Positions 6,151-14,016 of a stretch of DNA of 17,814 nucleotides are shown piece after piece. Location: contig CALKWH010000401.1 in NCBI GenBank assembly GCA_938004375.1, positions 1 through 17,814 on the forward strand, written 5' to 3'. The notes under the pieces were generated by a model. That model saw nothing but the letters and a program-made list of their open reading frames with translations, had not been told where the DNA came from and searched no databases. This stretch comes from an uncultured Pseudomonadota bacterium (lineage in GTDB: Bacteria; Myxococcota_A; Polyangia; HGW-17). The translations under genes and the position numbers were made by a program. Within the stretch, counting starts at the first letter, position 1; every line of letters starts with the position of its first letter.

Positions 6151-7769
6151 CGTTCCTCCTCCACCGTCAGGCGCACGGCACCGAAGAGGGTGCGGCCCGA
6201 GGCGTTGCGCATGACGTAGCCCAGGAGCTTGGCCACGGTGGTCAGCGCGACGCCGCCCTTCAGTTGCAGATGCATCACGGCCGCGCTCGGCGTCTTGTGG
6301 CGAAGGTTTTCGAGCTTCTGGCGCAGGCCGGAGAAGTCGTAGGGCCCCGCCGCCTTCCAGGGGTTCCCTGCCAGCGACCCGGCCCCCGAGGCCAGGGAGA
6401 GCTCGTCGGGGCCGAAGGTCAGGCGCAGGTCGTGCTCGACCGGGGGCGGCCCCGCCAGATCCACCGTGCAGGCGCGCAGGACCTGGGAGGCGTTGCGGAA
6501 CAGCAGGCGCAGGCGAGGATGGCCGGCGGCGCGCAGCCGCGAGGCGAGCAGCATCACCTGGTCCGAGGAGGCGCGCCCCGAGAGGGCCACGGTGAAGTCG
6601 CCGGACAGGGCGGCTATGCGATCCACGGCGGAGGAGAACGAGCCGCCCGCGTCCAGGGTCTCCCGGGCGCCCGGGCGGACTTCGCCGAACGCCGGCAGGA
6701 ACGTCGTGGGGCGTTCGACGATCGCCTGGCCGAAGGGATCCAGGTGCACCACGGGCCAGGCGACGGGCTCCACGGCGGCTCTGGAGTAGGTGGGCACATC
6801 GGGCTCCTGGTCCCCCGCTCCCCTGGCCGGATAGAGCTCGAGCTCCAGGCGGCGCCAGGCCAGCAGGGCCGGCGCGAGCCGCGGCCAGATGCGGACGGAG
6901 TAGGGGTGTGGATCTTCCAGGGTGTCCGAGAGGAGCCGGCGCCAGAAGGCGGCGGTGCGGAACACCAGGTGATTGTCCAGGGAGTAGAACCGCAGATCCC
7001 CAGGCAGCCTGAGCCCCACGGACTCTGGGCTGCAGGCTGCCGCCAGCCGCCGGGCGCGCAGCGTGAAGTCTGCCAGGGGCTCGGCGATCGAAGCCTCGGG
7101 GCAGGCGGGAAGGCAGTACGCCGGCCAGGTGTCCGGGTTGTCCTCGGGGCCCGCGGCGGAGAACGACGCCGCCCAGGCGGGGCAGGGAAAGCCCAGCCAG
7201 CGCACGAACTGCCAGGTGCGCTCGGCCGGGGCGCGGTCGGTCAGGAGCGTCAGTGAGTGCAGGAAGGCGCCCACGAGGGCCAGGCGCGTCAGACGGGCCA
7301 GGGGGGACTGCAAGAGATCCACTGCCTCCTGAAAGTGCTCCCGATCCCACTCGTCCTTGAGCAGCCCCTGCCAGCGCAGGAAGCGGTGGCCCCACCGGGC
7401 GGCTTCGGGGTCGACCGTGGCGCAACGGTCGAACGCCCTGGTGAGGGACTGGAACAGCCGCGCCGCACAGTCCGGGTTCCGCTGAGGGTCGTCGCAGGCG
7501 ACCCCGAAGTTGGAGAATAACTGGGCCTGGTGTCCGGGGGGGGTGTCCTGGGCGGCCAGGATCAACTGGGCGATTCCGAAGCGGCCCAGGCGGCAGGCGT
7601 CATGGGGGCGGGTCCGGGCCAGGTCGGCCAGGGCGCGGTGATAGTCGCGGATGGCTGCGGCGGTCTCCGTCCTCGGGATCCAGCCGGGATCGTCCGGATC
7701 GGGGGGCGCGCAGGCGGGCAGGTTCACCCAACATAATAGCAAAATGTAAATAAAAACCGGTCGAAACAT
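6147..7769 (-). CDS. Large lipoprotein of unknown function
   Basis: The 540-residue protein begins with a signal peptide and lipobox ending at Cys20 (VNLPAC). I do not recognise a family. The N-terminal half (about 30-250) is Ala/Leu-rich and helical, with many Trp residues and several Cys (64, 91, 100, 116 and others), in a style typical of helical-repeat lipoproteins. The C-terminal third has beta-alpha segments (VMLLASRLRAAGHPRLRLLF, later LQLKGGVALTTVAKLL) that faintly resemble the ExbD/TolR periplasmic fold seen in large delta-lineage proteins; this is a weak impression. ATG 7769 has only a weak GTGGG upstream. The first 12 codons are AT-rich, unlike the rest of the gene. It heads the operon with the phosphatase (4-bp overlap) and the kinase, so it may be a partner or target of that pair. 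Confidence 0.75.
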   Translation of the reverse strand: MFRPVFIYILLLCWVNLPACAPPDPDDPGWIPRTETAAAIRDYHRALADLARTRPHDACRLGRFGIAQLILAAQDTPPGHQAQLFSNFGVACDDPQRNPDCAARLFQSLTRAFDRCATVDPEAARWGHRFLRWQGLLKDEWDREHFQEAVDLLQSPLARLTRLALVGAFLHSLTLLTDRAPAERTWQFVRWLGFPCPAWAASFSAAGPEDNPDTWPAYCLPACPEASIAEPLADFTLRARRLAAACSPESVGLRLPGDLRFYSLDNHLVFRTAAFWRRLLSDTLEDPHPYSVRIWPRLAPALLAWRRLELELYPARGAGDQEPDVPTYSRAAVEPVAWPVVHLDPFGQAIVERPTTFLPAFGEVRPGARETLDAGGSFSSAVDRIAALSGDFTVALSGRASSDQVMLLASRLRAAGHPRLRLLFRNASQVLRACTVDLAGPPPVEHDLRLTFGPDELSLASGAGSLAGNPWKAAGPYDFSGLRQKLENLRHKTPSAAVMHLQLKGGVALTTVAKLLGYVMRNASGRTLFGAVRLTVEEER

Positions 7770-7808
7770 CGGCCCACCATGTCCCGGCGACCGGAAAAAC
7801 GCAAGGGG

Positions 7809-7836
7809 TTGCCAACGGTGAAATTGATCTTATAAT
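7809..7836 (+). promoter_or_regulatory. Sigma-70-like promoter for the ABC operon
   Basis: TTGCCA (7809-7814) and a perfect TATAAT (7831-7836) are 16 bp apart in an AT-rich patch of the divergent intergenic region. Transcription would start near 7843 and give a 5' leader of about 140 nt before the ATPase gene. I found no equally good promoter facing the lipoprotein gene. Confidence 0.55.
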
Positions 7837-7930
7837 GCGCCCCCGCCGAATCGGTCCAGGGCACGTTCCCTTTATCATGCCCGGCCGGGAATAAGTCAGG
7901 CCCTGACCTCGGTTCGGGTCGGCGTTCTTC

Positions 7931-7969
7931 GACCGGCTACCGGTCGGCGTATGGGACCGGCACCCGGTC
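7931..7969 (+). promoter_or_regulatory. Two tandem GACCGG-N3-CCGGTC hairpins in the ABC operon leader
   Basis: GACCGG-CTA-CCGGTC (7931-7945) and GACCGG-CAC-CCGGTC (7955-7969) are perfect 6-bp dyads with 3-nt loops and identical stems, set 24 bp apart. The ribosome site AGGAG (7975-7979) starts 5 nt after the second. They could be an RNA structure that controls translation, or a double DNA operator downstream of the promoter. Confidence 0.55.
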
Positions 7970-7985
7970 GGAAAAGGAGAGCCTC

Positions 7986-8927
<942 letters not shown>

Positions 8928-8960
8928 GCGCCGGCGTCCAGACCCGAGAAGGAGACCGCG

Positions 8961-9905
8961 ATGACCGAGAAAGACACCAAGTCCCCCGAGCCGGAAGTGA
9001 AGGATGAGGCGAACGCCGGGGCGGACCGCGCCGACGCAGGCGAGATGACGCCGGTCAGGGCTGGCACGCCGGAGAAGGCCGAGGCAGACCCCGAGGCGAC
9101 CATGAAGATCGAGGATCTGCCTAGAAAGAAGTCGAAGGACCGAAGGGCCGACGCTCCCCGCGGGGCGCATCCCGGTCCGTCGGCGTGGCGGTCCTTCGTG
9201 GTGGTGTGGAAGAAGGAGAGCGCCGGGTTCTTCCACTCTCCGGTGGCGTACATCATCCTGGGTGGCTTCGCCCTGCTGGTGTCCTGGCTCTTCTTCGACC
9301 AGTTCTGGCTGCGCAACGAGGCCTCGGTGCGGCCGCTGTTCGCCAGCATGCCGCTGCTCTTTCTCCTGATCACCCCGCTATTGACCATGCGTTCGTGGGC
9401 CGAGGAGCGCTCCACTGGCACGGCCGACCAGTTGTTCAGCCTCCCGGTGAGCCTGACCGTGCTCACCCTGGGCAAGGCCGCGGCCTGCCTAGGCGTGCTG
9501 CTTCTGGCGCTGGCCATCACGCTGCCGTACCCGATCATGGCCGAGTCCCTGGGCAACCTGGACTGGGGTCCGGTGTTCGGCGGGTACATCGCCGCCATCC
9601 TGCTGGGGGCGGCCTACGTGGCCATCGGCCTGTTCCTGTCGAGCCTCACGCGCACCCAGATCGAGGCCGCCTTTCTGACGTTCTTCGTGGCCGGGCTGCT
9701 GTACTTCATCGGCGAGCCGTTCTTCCTCGACCGCATGGAGAACCCGCAGGCGGCGCTGTTCCTGACCCGCATGGGGCTGGGCTCGCGCTTCTCGTCCATC
9801 GCCCGCGGCGTGCTCGACCTGCGCGACCTGCTGTACTACGTCTCCGTCACGGCGTTCTTCGTGATGCTCAACGTCGCCGTGCTGCGCCACCGCAAGTGGC
9901 TGTAG
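8961..9905 (+). CDS. ABC-2 type permease, GldF-like, with long charged N-terminal extension
   Basis: The 314-residue membrane protein has about six helices (roughly 93-112, 126-143, 170-190, 207-228, 235-253, 288-308) and the family features SPVAYIILGGFALL and TMRSWAEERSTGTADQLFSLPVS. Its first 75 residues are hydrophilic, acidic/basic and low in complexity (EPEVKDEANAGADRADAGE), which GldF-type permeases generally lack. ATG 8961 is preferred because AAGGAG lies 6 nt upstream; Met48 would remove most of the extension but has no good ribosome site. It forms the transport channel with the upstream ATPase. The auxiliary subunit gene begins 14 bp after its stop. Confidence 0.92.
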   Translation: MTEKDTKSPEPEVKDEANAGADRADAGEMTPVRAGTPEKAEADPEATMKIEDLPRKKSKDRRADAPRGAHPGPSAWRSFVVVWKKESAGFFHSPVAYIILGGFALLVSWLFFDQFWLRNEASVRPLFASMPLLFLLITPLLTMRSWAEERSTGTADQLFSLPVSLTVLTLGKAAACLGVLLLALAITLPYPIMAESLGNLDWGPVFGGYIAAILLGAAYVAIGLFLSSLTRTQIEAAFLTFFVAGLLYFIGEPFFLDRMENPQAALFLTRMGLGSRFSSIARGVLDLRDLLYYVSVTAFFVMLNVAVLRHRKWL

Positions 9906-9919
9906 GGGGGAATACGCTC

Positions 9920-12043
9920 ATGAAACGGAAATACACCGATCTGCTCAACATCTGGCTGTTCATTCTGCTCGCGGGCGCCAACCTGCTGCTGTTCAACGCC
10001 ATCGTGCAGCCGTGGACCGGCGCCCGCCTGGACCTGACGCAGTACAAGGAGCACAGCCTCTCCGGCCAGACCCGCAAGGTGCTGCGACAGCTCCCCGACC
10101 GCGTCGAGATCATCGCGCTGTTTTCCAACAACACGCACAAGCTCCTGCGACCGCTTTTGCCCAAGATCCAGGACACCCTGGACATCTACGCGGCCGAGTC
10201 CGGCGGCAAGGTCCTCGTTCACATGGAGGATCCCCGCTCGGACAAGCGTTTGAGCCAGTTGTATGAGGAGTTCAACCTTCGCCCGGTGCCCGTGCCCCTG
10301 GAGAGCAAGTACAAGAAGGAGGTCAAGAGCATCTTCTTCCACATCGTCGTGCGCATGGGCGACCAGAACGTGAAGTACGCCATGGAGGACCTCATCGACG
10401 TCGAGGAGGTCAACAACGAGCTGCAGGTGAAGCTCAAGGACCTCGAGGCCATCCTGACCCGCGGCATCCGCAAGGTGTCGACCTCGTTCGTCAGCCTCGA
10501 CAGCGTCCTCGCCCAGGTGGGCACGCCCGTGAAGATCACCTACTATAAGCTCCCCGGCGAGGTGGTGGGGCTGCCCGACGACAAGAAGAAGGAAATCGAG
10601 GAGGCCGCCGCCAAGCTCAAGGAGGCCGCCGACGGCCTCATCGGGAAGTTCAAGACCAAGGTGCAGTACGAGGAGAAGGAGGCCACGACCGACAACCAGT
10701 TGTTCATGGTCGAGGTGGAGCACGGCTCCCGCAAGGTCCAATTCCCCCTGTTCACCCAGCTGCAGGAGGTCTCCAAGAGCGGAGTCACCGAGAAGCTCAA
10801 TGCGGCGCTCAAGCGTGTGCTGCCGGGCTTCTCCCGCACCCTGGGTCTGGTCTCGCCCGCGCCGGCCATGGATCCCATGATGATGCAGATGGGCCGCCGC
10901 CCGCCCAACGAGTACGCCCTGCTCGAGAACCTGCTGGGCGACGAGTACAACGTCAAGCCCGTCGAGCTCTCGTCCGGGGAGCCACCGCTGGACGTGGACG
11001 TGCTGCTGGTGGTGCGCCCCGAGGAGCTCTCCGAGAAGGCCGCTTACGCCATCGACCAGTATATGATGCTGGGCGGGCGCATGGTGCTGCTCCTGGACCC
11101 AGGCAAGCTCGACATGACCGCGCTGCAGTCCAACCGTCTGATGATCAAGCGGGTGCGTTCCGGCCTCGAGGGTGTGCTGGCCAAGTGGGGCCTCACCATG
11201 GAGGACAAGATCCTCGGTGACGCCAAGCACATCCCGTATCCGCTGCCCCGCGAGATCCAGCCCGGCCTCATGGTCATCGACGAGGTTCCGTACCCGTACT
11301 TCGTGCGCGTCGAGAAGCCCTCCGGGCACACCATGGTGGACAGCGTCGCCGAGGCCGCCTTCCTGTGGCCCGGCGCCTTCACCGTGCGCAAGGCCAACGA
11401 CAAACTGGCGGTCCGTCCGGTCCTGTCCAGCTCCGGGCAGTCGTGGCTCGAGCCCCTGGACGCCCAGGGCTCCCTCGACGTGACCCCGAACCCGGCGAGC
11501 AAGCCCGCTGCGCCGGCCACCTCGTCCTATCCCATCGCCGTGGCCGTGTCCGGCGAGCTCGAGAGCGCTTACCTGGGCCAGAAGAGCCCGCTAGAGGACC
11601 CCGGGACCGACCCCAACGATCCGAACCCGGACGTGGACCCCGACGGCGAGGCCCCACCCACGGCCGACGCCACGCCGACCGCGCCCGGCGCCAAGCCGAT
11701 GGCCCCCGGCGCCAAGCCGACCCGCACCTCCCCCAGGCGCGACCGCTCCCCCTCCACCCGCTTCGTGGTGGTGGCCGACGCGGACTTCGTGTCCGAGGTG
11801 GGTGTGAAGATCCTGGACGCCCGCTTCCCATTCTCCTTCCGCTTCCTGCAGAACGCCCTCGAGTGGGTGCAGTCCGACGAGGAGGAGATCCTGACCTCGG
11901 GCAAGGGCCTGCCGCGCCCGCTCTCCGAGCTCTCGAACACGAAGAAGAACGTGCTGCAGTACGCGATGTGGCTCGGCGCCTGGGCGCTGCTGATGATCCT
12001 ATTTGCCACGTTCGCCGTCCTGCGCAGAAGGGGGAACCGATGA
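9920..12043 (+). CDS. GldG-like ABC auxiliary protein
   Basis: The 707-residue protein has an N-terminal membrane helix (11-29), the hallmark segment 'RLDLTQYKEHSLSGQTRKVL' (36-55), a large extracytoplasmic domain of the GldG/ABC-auxiliary type and a C-terminal helix (about 683-702) ending in RRRGNR. Topology is therefore two anchors with most of the chain outside. Residues about 559-613 are an acidic, proline-rich insertion (DPNDPNPDVDPDGE, then APGAK repeats) just before the final folded segment (FVVVADADFVSE). The insertion is unusual for the family and lies next to the membrane. The start at 9920 has AGGGGGG 9 nt upstream. Its stop overlaps the DUF4340 start by 4 bp. Partner of the upstream ATPase and permease. 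Confidence 0.9.
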   Translation: MKRKYTDLLNIWLFILLAGANLLLFNAIVQPWTGARLDLTQYKEHSLSGQTRKVLRQLPDRVEIIALFSNNTHKLLRPLLPKIQDTLDIYAAESGGKVLVHMEDPRSDKRLSQLYEEFNLRPVPVPLESKYKKEVKSIFFHIVVRMGDQNVKYAMEDLIDVEEVNNELQVKLKDLEAILTRGIRKVSTSFVSLDSVLAQVGTPVKITYYKLPGEVVGLPDDKKKEIEEAAAKLKEAADGLIGKFKTKVQYEEKEATTDNQLFMVEVEHGSRKVQFPLFTQLQEVSKSGVTEKLNAALKRVLPGFSRTLGLVSPAPAMDPMMMQMGRRPPNEYALLENLLGDEYNVKPVELSSGEPPLDVDVLLVVRPEELSEKAAYAIDQYMMLGGRMVLLLDPGKLDMTALQSNRLMIKRVRSGLEGVLAKWGLTMEDKILGDAKHIPYPLPREIQPGLMVIDEVPYPYFVRVEKPSGHTMVDSVAEAAFLWPGAFTVRKANDKLAVRPVLSSSGQSWLEPLDAQGSLDVTPNPASKPAAPATSSYPIAVAVSGELESAYLGQKSPLEDPGTDPNDPNPDVDPDGEAPPTADATPTAPGAKPMAPGAKPTRTSPRRDRSPSTRFVVVADADFVSEVGVKILDARFPFSFRFLQNALEWVQSDEEEILTSGKGLPRPLSELSNTKKNVLQYAMWLGAWALLMILFATFAVLRRRGNR

Positions 12044-13227
12044 AGAACCTCAACATCATTCTGGCCGCCCTGCTGTGCGTGCAGGTCGTCGTCTTCCTGG
12101 TCCGTCCGGCCCGCACGACCGGGCAGTCCGCCAAGTCTGTGGAATTGTACCCCGGCCTGGACGCCGCCGCCATCTCGTCCATTGAAATCTCCTCGGGCGC
12201 CGAGAAGGTGACGCTCGCCCGCAAGGACAAGGACTGGGTGATCCCCGAGAGCCACGGCTACGCGGCCGACACCTCCCGCGTCGAAGAGATCCTGGCGCTT
12301 TTGCCCCAGCTCGCCCGGGCCGAGGTCGTCTCCACCAAGCCGGAGATGTTCGCCTCCTACGACCTGGCCGACAACAGTTCCTTCACCCGCCTGCGCCTTT
12401 TGGACAAGGACGGGAAGGTCAGCGCGGATCTCATGGTCGGCAAGAGCCTGGTCCGCAGCTCGTTCGTGCGTCGGTCCGGCGAGCAGAAGATCTACCGCGT
12501 CGATGCGGCCCTGTCCGGCAAGCTCATGTCCCGGCCCCGGGACTTCTTCACCGAGACCCGCCTCCCGCTGCCCGAGTCCACCGCGCGCACGACGATGGTC
12601 GTCGAGCACGGCGGGGACACCCTCGAGTTCAAGAAGGTCGGGGGAGGGGAGCCCGCGCCGCCGCAGTTCGATCACATGGGCAACCCGGTGCCCATCGTGA
12701 AGCCCGATCGCTGGGCGATCACCGCCCCCGAGGGCGCCACGGTGGACGCCACCGCGGTCAACGACTACGTCACCGGCCTGGCCAACGTATACTTCGAGGA
12801 CGTGATCGCCGCCGGTCCGTCCACCGCCCACCAGTTCGATCCCCCCTTCCTGCGGGTCCGCTTCCGCACCGAGAAGGAAGAGGCGACGCTGCTCGTCGGC
12901 GCTCCCGTGGACCCGGCGAAGCCCGACGGCGCCCGCGCCATGATGATCGTGGGCAAGCCCTGGGTCTACGGCGTCGAGTCCTATTCCTGGAAGCGCTGGG
13001 CGAAGCGGTCGTCGGACTTCATCACCGGGCCGGCCGAGGGTCCCTCGCCCGTCGACGGAGTCCCCGACGGTCTGCCGGGCCTCGCGCCCGGGACTCCCGG
13101 GGCCGCGCCCACGCTGGACCTGAAGGTCCCCGGCATGCCCGGTGGTGGCCCCACCCCAGCCCCCGGTGGCCCCGGCGCGCCTGGCGCCAACCCGGCACCG
13201 GCCCCCGGTCCGACGATAATCCCCTGA
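12040..13227 (+). CDS. DUF4340 domain protein
   Basis: The 395-residue protein has an N-terminal membrane helix (about 4-22) and a DUF4340-type beta-rich extracytoplasmic region (ISSIEISSGAEKVTLARKDKDWVIPE, then RVEEILALLPQLARAEVVS and a second similar module). DUF4340 genes are known to follow GldG-like genes in many phyla; their function is not established. Residues about 331-395 are a Pro/Gly/Ala-rich tail (GLPGLAPGTPG, PGMPGGGPTPAPGG) that looks disordered. ATG 12040 overlaps the GldG stop as ATGA and has AAGGGGG before it, so expression is probably coupled. It is the last gene of the operon; a T-rich tract follows the stop. Confidence 0.88.
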   Translation: MKNLNIILAALLCVQVVVFLVRPARTTGQSAKSVELYPGLDAAAISSIEISSGAEKVTLARKDKDWVIPESHGYAADTSRVEEILALLPQLARAEVVSTKPEMFASYDLADNSSFTRLRLLDKDGKVSADLMVGKSLVRSSFVRRSGEQKIYRVDAALSGKLMSRPRDFFTETRLPLPESTARTTMVVEHGGDTLEFKKVGGGEPAPPQFDHMGNPVPIVKPDRWAITAPEGATVDATAVNDYVTGLANVYFEDVIAAGPSTAHQFDPPFLRVRFRTEKEEATLLVGAPVDPAKPDGARAMMIVGKPWVYGVESYSWKRWAKRSSDFITGPAEGPSPVDGVPDGLPGLAPGTPGAAPTLDLKVPGMPGGGPTPAPGGPGAPGANPAPAPGPTIIP

Positions 13228-13247
13228 TTTTTCCTTGATTTTTTTTC

Positions 13248-13276
13248 TTGCATTGTTCGTAGGACACCGCTATAAA
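13248..13276 (+). promoter_or_regulatory. Sigma-70-like promoter for the RRM gene
   Basis: TTGCAT (13248-13253) and TATAAA (13271-13276) are separated by 17 bp, directly after the T-rich tract that follows the DUF4340 stop. Start of transcription would be near 13283, giving a leader of about 230 nt. Confidence 0.55.
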
Positions 13277-13282
13277 ACAGGC

Positions 13283-13514
13283 GTTTCCCGGAATCCGGTG
13301 TGTGATGGTTTCATGGATTGCGGGAAAGTGCAGAGAGTTTGATGCTGTCCCGCTCCGGTTCCAGATTTCGTTCGTCCCGTCCAGAATTTTTCTGTGTCCA
13401 AATCTTTGGAAATGGGGAAAAGAAGCCGTGCCCGGGGTCGACCCTTGACGTCACTGTTCCGTTCCGGCGCGTCGTCGGAACAATTGTCTCATCCGTTTGA
13501 AAGGAAAGTGTAGT
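13283..13514 (+). promoter_or_regulatory. Long 5' leader of the RRM gene
   Basis: No gene is apparent in these 232 bases. Possible stems are GCGGGA (13320-13325) with TCCCGC (13348-13353), and GTTCCG (13461-13466) with CGGAAC (13476-13481). TGACGTCA occurs at 13446-13453. Long leaders are common in genes for cold-induced or self-regulating RNA-binding proteins; that role here is an inference. Confidence 0.35.
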
Positions 13515-13862
13515 ATGCAACAGACCATTTTTGTCGGAAATCTCCCCTTCTCCACCACCGAAGCCGAAATCCACAACCTGTTCTCCCAGTACGGTACGGT
13601 CATCTCCGTCAAACTGATCGCCGACCGTGAGACCGGCCGCCCCCGCGGTTTCGGTTTCGTGGAAATGGAAGATGCCGAGGCCCAGGTCGCCATCGACGCC
13701 CTCAATGAAATGGACTTCAACGGTCGCCCGCTGCGCGTGAACAAGGCGCAGGAGCGCGCCCCCCGCGAGGATCGCGGCGGCGGCGGCTTCGGCTCCCGTC
13801 CTCCCCGCGGCGACCGCAACGACCGCGGCGGCAACGACCGCCGTCCCCCGCGCCGCTTCTAG
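13515..13862 (+). CDS. Small RRM-domain RNA-binding protein
   Basis: The 115-residue cytoplasmic protein is a single RNA recognition motif with RNP2 IFVGNL (5-10) and RNP1 RGFGFVEM (44-51), followed by a basic Gly/Arg/Asp-rich tail (about 80-115, DRGGGGFGSRPPRGDRNDRGG). This layout matches the small bacterial Rbp proteins known from cyanobacteria and many other phyla, which bind single-stranded RNA and are often cold-responsive. The glycine/arginine tail probably adds general RNA affinity. The ATG start has AGGA 9 nt upstream. It appears to be a single-gene unit between its own promoter and the promoter of the next gene. Confidence 0.95.
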   Translation: MQQTIFVGNLPFSTTEAEIHNLFSQYGTVISVKLIADRETGRPRGFGFVEMEDAEAQVAIDALNEMDFNGRPLRVNKAQERAPREDRGGGGFGSRPPRGDRNDRGGNDRRPPRRF

Positions 13863-13888
13863 TCCCCCGCGCGCCCGCCTTTTCCCTC

Positions 13889-13916
13889 TTGTACTTTTCA
13901 TTTAAGCGATTATAAG
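13889..13916 (+). promoter_or_regulatory. Sigma-70-like promoter for the cDPG synthetase-like gene
   Basis: TTGTAC (13889-13894) and TATAAG (13911-13916), 16 bp apart, lie in an AT-rich patch after the RRM gene. Transcription would begin near 13923, giving a leader of about 95 nt. Confidence 0.5.
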
Positions 13917-13923
13917 GGCTCTC

Positions 13924-14010
13924 GTGGCAGGTCCGCCCGTCGGGAGAGTCCGGGCTTCTCACCTGCCCCACCGAACAGACCTCCCTGTCAAAACCCATTT
14001 CAACTGGAGG
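13924..14010 (+). promoter_or_regulatory. Structured leader, possible cis-regulatory RNA
   Basis: GGCAGGT (13926-13932) and ACCTGCC (13961-13967) form a 7-bp outer stem. Inside it CGCCCG can pair with CGGGC. Further on, CCTCC (13980-13984) is complementary to the ribosome site GGAGG (14006-14010). The layout of a closed stem followed by an anti-ribosome-site segment is what a translational switch would look like. It matches no riboswitch class that I recognise. Confidence 0.35.
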
Positions 14011-14016
14011 AAAGCA

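Noticed and set aside
6151..7425. Long N-terminal extension of the phosphatase frame
   Set aside because: It lies entirely within the lipoprotein gene in another frame and is Pro/Arg-rich. The signal peptide and ribosome site support ATG 6150.
9836..11329. 497-codon antisense frame opposite the GldG-like gene
   Set aside because: Composition mirrors the codons of the real gene (His/Leu/Val/Gly) and no domain is visible.
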